Positions 34,996 through 45,173 of a stretch of 64,000 nucleotides of DNA are shown piece by piece. The stretch comes from Enterococcus durans NBRC 100479 = LMG 10746 (lineage in GTDB: Bacteria; Bacillota; Bacilli; Lactobacillales; Enterococcaceae): contig NZ_BCQB01000007.1 of NCBI RefSeq assembly GCF_001544215.1, positions 1 through 64,000 on the forward strand, written 5' to 3'. The notes below the pieces were generated by a model that worked only from the letters and a program-made list of their open reading frames with translations, searched no databases and was not told where the DNA came from. The first letter of the stretch is position 1. Each line of letters begins with the position of its first letter. Made by a program: the position numbers and the translations under genes.

Positions 34996-35859
34996 TCAAT
35001 TAGAATTTTTATTTCGTTTCGTTACACCATCTTCTTGCTTGATCAATCCTTGTTTCAATAGATTGCCTAGTGCACGTTTGAATGCTCCCTTGCTGATTCC
35101 AAATGCTTTCATGATCTCTTCTGGATCTGATTTATCTGTGAAATTGATTTGCTGATCGGCAGACCGTTCGATGATCGTTAAAATCATTTGTGCATCATCA
35201 GAAATTGCTTCATATGCTCTTGGCTTCAAAGAGATGTTTAGTACCCCATCTGGTCTGACACCGACTACCCGGCCTTTTACCTGTTCTCCGAGTCTTGGTT
35301 CATTGTATCGTTCAGATGGATGGATGAATCCTAGGTAAAAATCATCTGTCAATATATAGGTACCAGTTAATTTTAAGCGATACGCTGTCCCAGTGATATC
35401 TTTGTTTTTCATTTCTTCTGTTCCAAATTTACTTAATGATTTAAAGATTTTTTCATCCGCTAAACTACCCCAAATACGATCCTTCGCATCCACTTTTAGA
35501 GAAATCATCAAACGGTCGCCTTTTTTAGGCCAGAGTTCTGTCATTGTAGGTAATTCATCTAGTGAAACGACAAAATCTTTATCGGGCAAGCCGATGTCTA
35601 CAAAAACCCCTAGATCTTTTCTGGAAGAAGTGACTGTGCCAAACGCGTAATGTCCGATCCGACTTTTCGGTATCACTGTTGTAAAACGGTTTTCGTGCTT
35701 TTGATTTTGGTAGCCGAATCCCTCAACCGCTTCACCGATCCGATGTTCGCCTTCTACTTTACTTAATCCAAAAGTTTGTCCATTTTTTTGAACAAAATAA
35801 TTTTTTTCATTTTCATCAATTACCATACCGGTAAATATCGTTGCTAATAATTCATTCAT
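34996..35859 (-). CDS. cvfB: CvfB/YitL-type S1-domain RNA-binding protein
   Basis: A 287-residue protein with S1-like beta-barrel domains (for example YAFGTVTSSRKDLGVFVDIGLP around residues 70-91) and a C-terminal winged helix (PEEIMKAFGISKGAFKRALGNLL). CvfB contributes to virulence-factor expression in S. aureus, probably through RNA binding. Lone gene just upstream of fur on the same strand but separated by the Per-box region. Confidence 0.88.
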   Translation of the reverse strand: MNELLATIFTGMVIDENEKNYFVQKNGQTFGLSKVEGEHRIGEAVEGFGYQNQKHENRFTTVIPKSRIGHYAFGTVTSSRKDLGVFVDIGLPDKDFVVSLDELPTMTELWPKKGDRLMISLKVDAKDRIWGSLADEKIFKSLSKFGTEEMKNKDITGTAYRLKLTGTYILTDDFYLGFIHPSERYNEPRLGEQVKGRVVGVRPDGVLNISLKPRAYEAISDDAQMILTIIERSADQQINFTDKSDPEEIMKAFGISKGAFKRALGNLLKQGLIKQEDGVTKRNKNSN

Positions 35860-35963
35860 TTTATTTCTCCTTTATACGAAAGACAGATTATCTCTGCCAA
35901 CTTTCTTTGCTATCATACCATAATGTCCCTTTGATTAGTAGCGGGTTACCCAGCAATAACTAC

Positions 35964-36054
35964 AAAAAAACTTAGGCTCCTCATTTCCCAACATACTGAA
36001 TAGAGATCCCCTACTCATGTTGAATAGAAAAATAAAGTAAACCTAAGTTTTTGT
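35964..36054 (-). terminator. Long stem-loop terminator of mapZ
   Basis: Outer arms AAAAACTTAGG and CCTAAGTTTTTTT with an inner inverted repeat (CAACAT/ATGTTG) in the loop. Confidence 0.65.
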
Positions 36055-36067
36055 TCTGCGCATCCTT

Positions 36068-38185
36068 TTAACGACTGCCGTTACCGCCAAACCAGCCTGT
36101 TTTACAGTTGATCGTCACAATATAAAATGGTAACGCACTTTCACCGATTCCATTCATTAATGAGGATTTGGTAGAAGTTGCATAAAGATTGTAATACCCT
36201 TGGCCATTTTCGATTCTAACTTTTTCCAACCGATAACCGCCTTGAACGATGTATCCTCGCTGAATACATGTATTAATCACGCTTTCTTGAACACCGGGTG
36301 CCCAATTCCAAGCTGCATTTGCTGTATCTGCTACATCACTTTGACGTGTAGCCATGATTGGCTGATTCGCAGAATTTTTATTTACTGAAGAAGAATTCGC
36401 TGCTTGCTGTGCAGCTTGCGCTTGTGCTGCTTGTGCTGCTTGTGCTGCAGCCTGTGCTTTTCTTGCTGCCTCTGCTGCTTCTGCTGCTTTCTTCGCTTCT
36501 TCTGCCTTTTTCGCTTCCTCTTCTTTTTTCTGTTGTTCCTCTTTCTTGGTCAATATATCATCTACTTGTTTTAACTGATCTTTTAGAGTCACAGCTAACT
36601 CTTGATTTTTCACCTGATCTACAGCCTTTTGTGCATCTGTATATTGCTCACGAGTTGCAGAGTCTGCGACTTTATCATCAGCGAAAACGATATTGGTTTT
36701 CTCTTTCGCTGTTTGCAGTTGATCGTATTGTGCCTCAGCTTCATCTTGCGCTTTTTTTAGCAGTTGTCCAAAATCAGAATCGTCTGTTGCGAAACGTTTG
36801 ATTTCTTGGTCCGCTTTTAATTTCAGATCATCAGCTAAGTGATCATCAATGATCGCCTCAGTAGTAAACAACTCGTTGACACCTTTGATATCTTTTACCT
36901 TTGTTTGGATATCTTCATACGTTTTTTCTAGATCAGCATAGCCTTTTTCTCCTTTGACCTCATTCAACGATGTTTTTAACTTCGTCAAATCTTGATTGAT
37001 CATAGAAGTACGTAAAAACTGATGCGCCCCATCATAGTAAAAAGTAGCGAGTGTCTTCTTCAACTCATTTACTTTTCGCTGTTGCTTTTTCGCTTCTGCT
37101 GCAATTTGTGCTTGAACCGTTTGCTGGTGATCATAATACGCCCAGCCGCCCGCTCCAATCAGTACCGCAACTGCCAATACTATATACGGGATTTTTTTTG
37201 ATTTTTTCTTTTTAGCCGCTTTTTTGTCATCCTCATTTTCTTCTGATAATGGCAATTCTTCCTTTTGAGACTCTGTTTCAGGAATCACCGTTTCAGGAGT
37301 CGGCTGTTGTGTTTCATTTTCTTTCGTATCAGTTGCCTCTTCGCTCTTCTTGATAGAAACAGCAATAGGTGTATCTATCTCTTTTTCCGAATCAGAAAGT
37401 GGCTTATTCGTTTTTATTGTCTCTAATGGTCCACTGTTTTCTTCTTTTACTTTGTTTTCTTCTTTTACTTCTTCTACTTCTTTTCCCGCCTTTTCCTCTT
37501 CCTTTATGGATTCGATTACTGGCGGTACCTCTTCTTCCAATCGTGCTTTTGCTTCTAGCGGTTTTGATACCTCTGCTTTTTCTGATACAGATGCATCTTT
37601 GTCTTCTTGCATTTGATCTGAAGATCGACCCTCTTTTGCTGCGATTTTATCGTTGATCATCTTCATCAATTCTTTTGCATGCTCTTCAGTCGTATCTTCA
37701 CGATGGGCTTTGATGTAGGCAGCTAAGATGGAATTTTCTTCTTCCTGATCCACAAATTCCTTTAGTTCCGCCACTCGTTTTTTCTGTTCAGTATCTATTG
37801 TTTTTTCAAGAGACTGGTCTTTTGGCTGATCTTTTGTTTGTTCTTCTTTCACCAGCTTTTTCTCTATCGTCAGCGATTGCTTTTCTTCTTTATCATTCAA
37901 GTTCGTTGCCGTTTGCGACATTGTGTTTTCTTCAGGGGTTACATCATTTTTAAAGATTTCCATCACAGATTCCAAAGGTAGATCTTTTAGTTCTGACCAC
38001 TCGATTGGATCATTTAATTCACTATCTGGAAAAACTTCTTCTGAAGAACCCTCGTGTGACTGGGTAATTGATTCGTTTTCTTCATTGGTGTGTTGATCTA
38101 TCTCTTCGATTTGATAACCGCAATCAGGACAAGTCGATTTGTCCTCGATTTTATCTGATCCACACTTTGGACATTTTTTTATCAC
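36068..38185 (-). CDS. mapZ: Division-site positioning protein MapZ with zinc ribbon
   Basis: A 705-residue bitopic protein. Order: N-terminal zinc ribbon (CPKCGSDKIEDKSTCPDCG, residues 5-23), a long acidic cytosolic part (to about 335) with ILAAYIKAHREDTTEEHAKEL resembling the streptococcal motif, one membrane segment (IPYIVLAVAVLIGAGGWAYY), an extracellular helical domain (YDGAHQFLRTSMI...), an Ala/Gln/Lys-rich linker, and a C-terminal domain (AAWNWAPGV, NGQGYYNLY, INCKTGWFGGNG) that matches the peptidoglycan-binding end of S. pneumoniae MapZ. MapZ marks future division sites and guides FtsZ. The start is a GTG after AAAGGAG. Confidence 0.9.
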   Translation of the reverse strand: MIKKCPKCGSDKIEDKSTCPDCGYQIEEIDQHTNEENESITQSHEGSSEEVFPDSELNDPIEWSELKDLPLESVMEIFKNDVTPEENTMSQTATNLNDKEEKQSLTIEKKLVKEEQTKDQPKDQSLEKTIDTEQKKRVAELKEFVDQEEENSILAAYIKAHREDTTEEHAKELMKMINDKIAAKEGRSSDQMQEDKDASVSEKAEVSKPLEAKARLEEEVPPVIESIKEEEKAGKEVEEVKEENKVKEENSGPLETIKTNKPLSDSEKEIDTPIAVSIKKSEEATDTKENETQQPTPETVIPETESQKEELPLSEENEDDKKAAKKKKSKKIPYIVLAVAVLIGAGGWAYYDHQQTVQAQIAAEAKKQQRKVNELKKTLATFYYDGAHQFLRTSMINQDLTKLKTSLNEVKGEKGYADLEKTYEDIQTKVKDIKGVNELFTTEAIIDDHLADDLKLKADQEIKRFATDDSDFGQLLKKAQDEAEAQYDQLQTAKEKTNIVFADDKVADSATREQYTDAQKAVDQVKNQELAVTLKDQLKQVDDILTKKEEQQKKEEEAKKAEEAKKAAEAAEAARKAQAAAQAAQAAQAQAAQQAANSSSVNKNSANQPIMATRQSDVADTANAAWNWAPGVQESVINTCIQRGYIVQGGYRLEKVRIENGQGYYNLYATSTKSSLMNGIGESALPFYIVTINCKTGWFGGNGSR

Positions 38186-38429
38186 TTAGGGATCGGCTCC
38201 TTTTGTTAGGTTTACGCTATCATTAAATCTACCATATTCTGAACCTCACGCCAATAGCCTATTTTTATGATTTCCATAAAATTGCTTGAAACAATTATTT
38301 TCTTTTTTAGAATTATTGGTTTTTCCAACAATTGATTCTAAAAAATGCTTGATGTAATGTGATGGTCTGTGATCGAGAAATTCTTATTTATTCAGTAAAG
38401 ATGGATATTCAATAGTGAATCGAAAAAGC

Positions 38430-38470
38430 AAAAAACCAGGACAGAAATGTATAATTTCTGTTCTGGTTGT
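38430..38470 (-). terminator. Terminator of the dnaG-rpoD transcript
   Basis: Minus-strand AACCAGAACAGAAAT pairs with ATTTCTGTCCTGGTT (one mismatch), then TTTTGC. The remainder of 38186-38429 shows no gene I can support. Confidence 0.8.
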
Positions 38471-38490
38471 TCTACTTTGAGTGATTCCAC

Positions 38491-38567
38491 GAAGAGTGTG
38501 GGAGCAGAAGCAACTCCGAGAAATAAGCCGAAATTCTCGGAGTTAAACACTTCTGTCCCAATCTTAT
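38491..38567 (-). repeat. Short reversed copy of the interspersed repeat
   Basis: Contains gtgtgggagcagaagcaactccgagaaataagccgaaattctcggagttaaac as successive modules, but the central stem-loop is collapsed. It ends tctgtcccaatct. It sits between the rpoD stop and its terminator. Confidence 0.75.
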
Positions 38568-38575
38568 TGCAGATA

Positions 38576-39685
38576 CTATTCTAAGAAATCTTTCAATTGT
38601 TTTGAGCGAGAAGGATGGCGTAGTTTTCTCAATGCCTTCGCTTCGATTTGACGGATACGTTCTCTTGTAACCCCAAACACTTTTCCGACCTCTTCTAATG
38701 TTCTAGTGCGTCCGTCATCTAAACCAAAACGCAAACGCAGAACATTTTCTTCACGGTCAGTCAAGGTATCTAATACATCTTCTAATTGTTCTTTCAATAA
38801 TTCATACGCTGCATGTTCCGCAGGACTCGTTGCTTCTTGGTCTTCAATGAAATCACCTAGATGTGAATCGTCTTCTTCACCGATTGGTGTTTCTAAAGAA
38901 ACTGGTTCTTGCGCAATTTTCAATATTTCACGTACTTTTTCTGTAGGGAGATCCATTTCTGCACCGATTTCTTCAGGTGTTGGTTCTCTTCCAAGGTCTT
39001 GCAGTAATTGACGTTGGATACGGATCAATTTATTGATTGTTTCAACCATATGCACTGGGATACGGATCGTACGCGCTTGGTCAGCGATGGCACGAGTGAT
39101 TGCTTGACGGATCCACCAAGTAGCATACGTAGAAAATTTAAATCCCTTACGGTAATCAAATTTTTCAACAGCCTTCATCAATCCCATGTTACCTTCTTGG
39201 ATCAAGTCTAAAAATTGCATACCTCGTCCTACATATCTTTTAGCAATACTTACAACCAAACGAAGGTTTGCTTCAGCTAAACGCTGTTTTGCTTCTTGGT
39301 CGCCTTCTTCGATTTTCAATGCTAGAGCTACTTCTTCTTCTGCTGTTAAAAGGGACACACGGCCGATTTCTTTTAAATACATTCTTACAGGATCATTGAT
39401 CTTTACACCCGTTGGCGCAGATAGATCTTCAGTCTTCGCTTGTTCTGCTTTTTTCTCTGCACTCTTTAAACTGTGAACAGATGGTTCGCCGTTTTCATCA
39501 ACGACACTGATTCCTGCATCTTCCACTTTTTGGATCAATTTATCCATTTCGTCTGCATTCAACGTGAATGGTGTCGCAAGTTTATTTGAAAGATCATCAT
39601 ATACAACTTGTTTTTTTGGTTTGTTTTCTTTGATAAAAGCTGCTACCGCTGCTTCATACTTTTTCTTTTCTGTTACATTTGCCAT
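38576..39685 (-). CDS. rpoD: Primary sigma factor SigA (RpoD)
   Basis: A 369-residue housekeeping sigma factor. Region 1.2 ([18 protein letters not shown]), region 2 ([41 protein letters not shown] for -10 melting), region 3 and region 4 ([11 protein letters not shown], then [19 protein letters not shown] for -35 recognition). Preceded by dnaG on the same strand, the classic macromolecular-synthesis order. Confidence 0.98.
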   Translation of the reverse strand: MANVTEKKKYEAAVAAFIKENKPKKQVVYDDLSNKLATPFTLNADEMDKLIQKVEDAGISVVDENGEPSVHSLKSAEKKAEQAKTEDLSAPTGVKINDPVRMYLKEIGRVSLLTAEEEVALALKIEEGDQEAKQRLAEANLRLVVSIAKRYVGRGMQFLDLIQEGNMGLMKAVEKFDYRKGFKFSTYATWWIRQAITRAIADQARTIRIPVHMVETINKLIRIQRQLLQDLGREPTPEEIGAEMDLPTEKVREILKIAQEPVSLETPIGEEDDSHLGDFIEDQEATSPAEHAAYELLKEQLEDVLDTLTDREENVLRLRFGLDDGRTRTLEEVGKVFGVTRERIRQIEAKALRKLRHPSRSKQLKDFLE

Positions 39686-39708
39686 AAAAGAAGGCCCCCC
39701 TTGAGTAG

Positions 39709-41553
39709 CTATTCGGCTTTTTTTAACTGTTTTGTTAAATCAATGATTTCAATCGTCAATTCCAACTCCAACTGCTTATTACCAGTTCTTCTAGCTTCTT
39801 GCTGCATCTGTTTTTTTATCATTATTTCATCAGCTAAACCAGATTTACTGATCACTCGCAATAGGTCTTGGATCTCCCTTGGCGTACTTTCTTCTGCCAC
39901 GCGCAAGTATTCGATCTCCACCACTAACCGCCTTAATTTTTCATCTTGCAAAAAGTCTAAAAACTCTGCAAGGTTGAATTCATCATGTTGTGATACAAAT
40001 GCATCGAATAAAAAATAGACCTCTGCATAAGTATCATGGATAAACTGGAAATTCTGCTCTTTTAGAAGATTACGAACAGAAACCTCTTTGAATATCCGAT
40101 ACAAAAGTATCTGTTCTGCTTTTTCAACCTGGGTCAGCGGTCTTTTTTTCGCTGTACTTGTTTTGACAGCTTGTCTTTCTGGGACCACCGTTGGCTGTTG
40201 TTCTGTGCGACTTCGCTGATTTTCTCGTCGAAGTTCTCTCAATTGCGTCTGGATCGTTTCACGGTTCACTTGAAATTCAGCTGCTAATTGCGAGAGATAC
40301 ATATCTTGTTCGATCGGTGACACGACCTTACTTAACTCCGTGATCACCTCTTCAAGATATTCTATTTTATCTTTTTCATTATCTAAATTCTTTTCTTGCT
40401 TCAAATAGCGGCTTTTAAATGTAAATACCGTTTCTCGACCATGGGAAAGCAATTCATTGAAAGACTCGTTTCCATATTTACGTAAATATTCATCAGGATC
40501 AAGTTTTTCTGGTATCACAATGATCGATAGGCGTAATCGACTATTTTGCCGAAGCAATTCAATTCCTCGATTTGTTGCTTCAAAACCTGCCTTATCACCA
40601 TCATAACAAAAGACTAGCTCTTTTGTTAAACGTTCGATATGCTGGATCTGTTGATTTGTTAAACTAGTCCCCATAGAAGCAATGCCATTTTTTATGCCTG
40701 CTTGCCACGCTGCAATCACATCCATGAAACCTTCAAATAAAAGAACTTCACCACTTTTTCGGATTTCACTTCTGGCTTTGTCTAAATTAAACAACACTTG
40801 TCTTTTATTGAACAACTCTGTTTCAGGACTATTTAAGTACTTAGGCTGGTCTTTTTCTTGTCCTTTTTTCGGTGCGAGCCAGCGCCCAGAAAAACCAATC
40901 GTTCGTCCCTGTGGATTCTTGATCGGAAACATGACTCTTTGATAAAACCGATCTGATAATCGGCCATCATCATGGGATACAAATAAACCAGAACGTTCCA
41001 AAACTTCTTGATCATAGTTTTCATTTTTAAATACTTGATTTAAAAATGACCGCTCATTTGGTGCAAATCCAATTTTGAACTCGGCAATCAGTTCCTCTGT
41101 CAGCCCTCGTTGGAGCAGATAGTTCAAAGCTTGTTCACCTGCTTTTGTATGAAGCAACATGTGATGATACACTTCTTCTGCTTTTTCATGGGCTAAAATC
41201 AATTTTCCGTTTATTGAGTCACTGTTTTCAACAGGCAACGCTTGATTACGCCACTGTTCTTCCAAAGGGATTTGTTCAAAATCAGCAACTTTTATCACTG
41301 CTTCCGGAAAATTAAGCCCTTCTAGCTCTTGGAGAAAGGTAAAGACATTTCCTCCTTTTCCGCAACCAAAGCAATGAAAAATCTGCTTATCTTCAGCCAC
41401 TGAAAAAGATGGCGTTCTTTCTTCATGAAATGGACATAACCCTAAGTAATTTTTTCCAGATTTTTTTAATTGGACATATTGCCCAATTACCTCAACGATG
41501 TTCGTTTGACTTCGGATCGATTCAATGACTTCTTGAGGTATTCGCTGAGCCAT
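39709..41553 (-). CDS. dnaG: DNA primase
   Basis: A 614-residue primase that makes RNA primers at the replication fork. N-terminal CHC2 zinc finger ([12 protein letters not shown] and [10 protein letters not shown]), TOPRIM catalytic core ([15 protein letters not shown] and CYDGDKAG), and the C-terminal helicase-binding region. ATG at 41553 follows AGGGGGTGAAAAC; the upstream in-frame extension is not family-like. Confidence 0.97.
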   Translation of the reverse strand: MAQRIPQEVIESIRSQTNIVEVIGQYVQLKKSGKNYLGLCPFHEERTPSFSVAEDKQIFHCFGCGKGGNVFTFLQELEGLNFPEAVIKVADFEQIPLEEQWRNQALPVENSDSINGKLILAHEKAEEVYHHMLLHTKAGEQALNYLLQRGLTEELIAEFKIGFAPNERSFLNQVFKNENYDQEVLERSGLFVSHDDGRLSDRFYQRVMFPIKNPQGRTIGFSGRWLAPKKGQEKDQPKYLNSPETELFNKRQVLFNLDKARSEIRKSGEVLLFEGFMDVIAAWQAGIKNGIASMGTSLTNQQIQHIERLTKELVFCYDGDKAGFEATNRGIELLRQNSRLRLSIIVIPEKLDPDEYLRKYGNESFNELLSHGRETVFTFKSRYLKQEKNLDNEKDKIEYLEEVITELSKVVSPIEQDMYLSQLAAEFQVNRETIQTQLRELRRENQRSRTEQQPTVVPERQAVKTSTAKKRPLTQVEKAEQILLYRIFKEVSVRNLLKEQNFQFIHDTYAEVYFLFDAFVSQHDEFNLAEFLDFLQDEKLRRLVVEIEYLRVAEESTPREIQDLLRVISKSGLADEIMIKKQMQQEARRTGNKQLELELTIEIIDLTKQLKKAE

Positions 41554-41618
41554 GTTTTCACCCCCTGTAAGCAATACTTGTAGTATCTTAAGAGAGATAC
41601 TCTCAGGAGAATAACCGG

Positions 41619-41655
41619 TAAAAAATCGCACTAACGAAAATCAGTGCGATTTTAA
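41619..41655 (-). terminator. Terminator of the P-type ATPase gene
   Basis: AAAATCGCACT and AGTGCGATTTT pair perfectly, with TTTTTT on the minus strand. It isolates dnaG-rpoD from the ATPase. Confidence 0.88.
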
Positions 41656-41764
41656 GGGACACAATTATACATCGTTCATTGTACCATAATTCAATACTTT
41701 TTCAAGCATTATACTCACGATTCATTTTTTGCCCATCTACTCCTACAGAAAGTAGCACTATTGC

Positions 41765-44110
41765 TTACTCAAAAACTTTAGTTGTTGCAAATTTATTGAG
41801 CAAATAACTTTGGATATCTGCCTTCCAATAAAGCAAACGTAAGACGATATTTATTCCCATGAACCCGACAAAGTATGGCCAAGTCGTTCCTAGACCAAGA
41901 TTGACTTCTAGTAAATGATGGAAAAGCATTGCTGCAACATATATACCGATCACTGTCGTGACTGCTAAGAATATACGTAACGGATTGAATGGGTAGCAAG
42001 CTTTGATTACTGCCATACAACTGATCCCTATCAGCAAGTAATACATCAGTGTCGTTGTTTCCAGATTCGTAAACGATAAAATGTCGCCTAACAAGTACAC
42101 CACAATGATATTTAATACAACAAGCAACGCATTCGGTAATGCATTGATCAGAGCGGTTGGTAAATAGCGATAAGTGACTTTTCTTCGATCTTGTTCAAAC
42201 GAAAGGAAGAAAGAAGGATATCCTTCAATGGCTAGATCGATCAAAGTGATTTGGATTGGGATGAAAGGAAAACCAATCGCTGTCACTGCACATATAATAG
42301 ACAAGATAAACGAATAGATCGTCTTGATGAAGAAGATCCCTGAAACTTTCGTCACGTTATTTACTACTCGTCGCCCTTCAAACAAAACTTCTGGTAAAGT
42401 AGTAAAATCGGAATCCAACAAGACCAAATTAGCGATTTGACGAGTTGCACCATCACCTTCCGCCATTGCAATACTACAATCGGCCTCTCGCAATGCTAAA
42501 ACATCATTGACGCCATCGCCTGTCATGGCAACTGTACGTCCACTTTCTTTTAATTCGTTCACTAAAATTTTCTTTTGTTGCGGGCTCACTCGTCCAAAGA
42601 CGGAATATTCATGTACAGCATTTCGAACTTCTGATTCTTCCGTCAATGTTGAAAAATCAATATAAGAATCATAATTTGGTAGGCCTGCACGTCTGGCAAT
42701 ATTCGATACTGTAAATGGATTATCACCTGAGATGACTTTTAGATCGACTCCTTCATTATGCAGGTAAGCCAAAGTTTGCTTAGCATTTTTGCGGATCGGA
42801 TCATCAATTTCAAACAATGCGAGTGGCTCCACGCCATGTGGTGCATCATCCGTCAGCCGCTGATTTGGTGCAAGTCCAAGCATCAGTACTCGATACCCGT
42901 TGGCTTGCGCTGACAATAAACTTTCTGGTAATTGTTCTTCTGCAACTAAACGCTCAGGCGCCCCAACATAAATGACTCCTAACTCAGGGAATTCCATCGC
43001 CCCCCATTTACGGTCAGATGAAAAAGCTAATTTTTCAGTTACATCGTAGCGATTTGAAACGGCAAAATAATCTCTTAATGCGCGCATCGTGATATTATTG
43101 TCACTGCTCTCAGCTAAATAAGTACCCATGATCTCAGAAATGGCATTTTCATAGACAGGATGAAGTGCTTCAACTCGTTGGATACTCATTTTACCTTCTG
43201 TAATCGTTCCTGTCTTATCTAGACAAAGCGTATCGACATGTGCGAGTGTTTCGATCGAATACATATCCTGGACTAAGATTCTCTTTTTCGCCAGTTTTGT
43301 GACACCAGTCGTTAAGGCAATACTGATCAAAAGCACTAAGCCCTTTGGCAACATTCCTAATAAAGCAGCTGCCGAAGCAATAACTGATATTTTGATCGAC
43401 GCATCACGAATGAGCAATGCTTCTAAAAATAAAATAATACCTAGTGGGATAATGACAAAACTAGTGAATTTTGAAACCTTACGGATCGAATCCACCAATT
43501 CTGAATGGATTGATTTGTGTGTTTTTGCTTCACTGGTCAGGCGGACTGCATAATTGTCTGCACCAACTCGAATCGTTTCTGCAAAGACGGAGCCACTTGT
43601 CAGATAACTACCTGACAGTAATTCATCACCTGCTGTTTTTACGATCAAATCTGATTCACCTGTCAATAACGCTTCATTTGCTTCAGCGCGACCAGATAGC
43701 ACCCGCAGATCTGACGGGATTTGTTCCCCTGCACCGATTTTGACGATATCACCTAATACCAATTCTTTTGTACTAAGGGATAACTCTTTCCCTTCGCGGA
43801 TAACTAAAACTTCCGATTGCGAAACAATCGATAATTTTCGCACGAGATTTCGGGCATGGATTTCTTGATAAATACCAATGATGATATTTACCATGATGAT
43901 TGCTAGATATGCCATATTCGAGTACGCACCGACAAAGAGTAAACATACCCCAATACCAAAGTTCAAAAAATTAAAAAGCGTCAAAATATTATCGCTGAAG
44001 ATCTGCCCAGTACTTTTCGTAGCATCCTCTTGATAATCATTTTGTTGTCCAGAGGCAATTCTTTCTTTCACTTCTTCCTGAGAGAGACCTCTTATTTCTT
44101 TATTTTCCAT
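41765..44110 (-). CDS. P-type cation-translocating ATPase
   Basis: A 781-residue pump: actuator motif LLTGES, phosphorylation motif DKTGTIT, hinge motif MTGDGVND, and about ten membrane segments. In segment 4 the usual PEGL is PKGL (MLPKGLVLLIS). This PKGL form is found in the CtpE/CaxP-like branch, linked to Ca2+ export in relatives; the ion is not decided here. Conserved neighbour of dnaG in enterococci. No N-terminal heavy-metal domain. Confidence 0.88.
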   Translation of the reverse strand: MENKEIRGLSQEEVKERIASGQQNDYQEDATKSTGQIFSDNILTLFNFLNFGIGVCLLFVGAYSNMAYLAIIMVNIIIGIYQEIHARNLVRKLSIVSQSEVLVIREGKELSLSTKELVLGDIVKIGAGEQIPSDLRVLSGRAEANEALLTGESDLIVKTAGDELLSGSYLTSGSVFAETIRVGADNYAVRLTSEAKTHKSIHSELVDSIRKVSKFTSFVIIPLGIILFLEALLIRDASIKISVIASAAALLGMLPKGLVLLISIALTTGVTKLAKKRILVQDMYSIETLAHVDTLCLDKTGTITEGKMSIQRVEALHPVYENAISEIMGTYLAESSDNNITMRALRDYFAVSNRYDVTEKLAFSSDRKWGAMEFPELGVIYVGAPERLVAEEQLPESLLSAQANGYRVLMLGLAPNQRLTDDAPHGVEPLALFEIDDPIRKNAKQTLAYLHNEGVDLKVISGDNPFTVSNIARRAGLPNYDSYIDFSTLTEESEVRNAVHEYSVFGRVSPQQKKILVNELKESGRTVAMTGDGVNDVLALREADCSIAMAEGDGATRQIANLVLLDSDFTTLPEVLFEGRRVVNNVTKVSGIFFIKTIYSFILSIICAVTAIGFPFIPIQITLIDLAIEGYPSFFLSFEQDRRKVTYRYLPTALINALPNALLVVLNIIVVYLLGDILSFTNLETTTLMYYLLIGISCMAVIKACYPFNPLRIFLAVTTVIGIYVAAMLFHHLLEVNLGLGTTWPYFVGFMGINIVLRLLYWKADIQSYLLNKFATTKVFE

Positions 44111-44204
44111 TTTTCGCCAACTTTCAAAAAATAATCAACGTAATTAAGTCTAGCTTGTTCCAGTAGCAAAAACAACTTATTTTTTTATATTTTAAACAAA
44201 ACAA

Positions 44205-44262
44205 AAACACACGATCGAACACCAAGCATTTGTTGTTGGTCTGACCAATCATGTGTAAAGCA
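44205..44262 (-). terminator. Terminator of the DUF368 gene
   Basis: Minus-strand ACACATGATTGGT and an imperfect ATCGTGTGT arm enclosing an ACCAACA/TGCTTGGTGT inner stem, followed by TTTTTG. Confidence 0.6.
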
Positions 44263-44269
44263 ACCGTTT

Positions 44270-45130
44270 CTATTTATATCGTTCTTCCAGACGACTCATC
44301 CACCAACCGAGCAGTGCTCCGGCAATGAATAAAACTGGACAAAGTAAGATTCCCAAGAGTCCAAGTCCAGAATAATCTGTTGGAATGATCATGATCGTTG
44401 AAGCAAAGACGACACCTAGAATAAAATGGAACAGTTTACTATAGGCTTTAGAGAAAATATAGTCCATGATCTTTGATAATCCCAACACACAAACAATTCC
44501 GCCCAATGCAATCGGCAAAATCACGTCTAAACGCATCTCTTTAAAGCCATCTGCCATTGCTTTATAAAGACCCATGTATACAAGGAAATTAGAAGGGCTA
44601 AGTCCAGGAACGATCATTCCAAGACCGATCAGTCCGCCTGCGATGATCCAAGTAACCGTATTTTGCTCCACTTGACCATCGAAAAGTTGTGCCCCATAAA
44701 GTAGAAAAAGATAAGCAACTACAAAAGTAACGACCATGATCACGACATCCGTCGTTTGCCGTCCCTTTTTCCCTGCCTCTTTCCACAACGTAGGAACTGT
44801 TCCAGCGATACACCCGACAAAAAACCAGAGAATGGTTGTTTCGTACGCCCCTAGTAAAAAGCTAACTAAAAATGAAAGTAAGAAAACACCAGTGACGCCT
44901 CCAAGTCCCACAGGCAAAAAGAACCAAACATTTTCTTTGAAATTCTTCGTGATGTGAGCCAAAAAAGAAATCAACCGTTCATACATACCAAAAACAGCAG
45001 CTAATGCGCCACCACTTACCCCTGGCAAAATAAATCCAGAGCCAATAAACATTCCTTTGATAAAACGTAAAAGCCAATCTTTTGATCCATTTCTAGTGAC
45101 ATTTTCTGTTGCTTCTTGTCTATTTTCCAC
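44270..45130 (-). CDS. popT: DUF368 membrane protein, PopT-type polyprenyl-phosphate transporter
   Basis: A 286-residue protein with about eight membrane segments and the duplicated DUF368 signature: GSGFILPGVSGGALAAVFG (31-49) and LGMIVPGLSPSNFLVYMG (174-191). DUF368 (PopT) proteins were reported to return undecaprenyl phosphate across the membrane for reuse in wall synthesis. It lies downstream of a lysozyme-like gene on the same strand, another envelope gene. Family is secure; transport of undecaprenyl phosphate here is by homology. Confidence 0.85.
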   Translation of the reverse strand: MENRQEATENVTRNGSKDWLLRFIKGMFIGSGFILPGVSGGALAAVFGMYERLISFLAHITKNFKENVWFFLPVGLGGVTGVFLLSFLVSFLLGAYETTILWFFVGCIAGTVPTLWKEAGKKGRQTTDVVIMVVTFVVAYLFLLYGAQLFDGQVEQNTVTWIIAGGLIGLGMIVPGLSPSNFLVYMGLYKAMADGFKEMRLDVILPIALGGIVCVLGLSKIMDYIFSKAYSKLFHFILGVVFASTIMIIPTDYSGLGLLGILLCPVLFIAGALLGWWMSRLEERYK

Positions 45131-45173
45131 CTATATTAGCACTCCTTCTTTCTTAATCATTCAATACTTGGAA

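Noticed and set aside
36358-36801. Leu-rich plus-strand frame of 147 codons
   Set aside because: It is the antisense shadow of the Ala/Gln/Lys-rich linker of MapZ, and it lacks a ribosome binding site.
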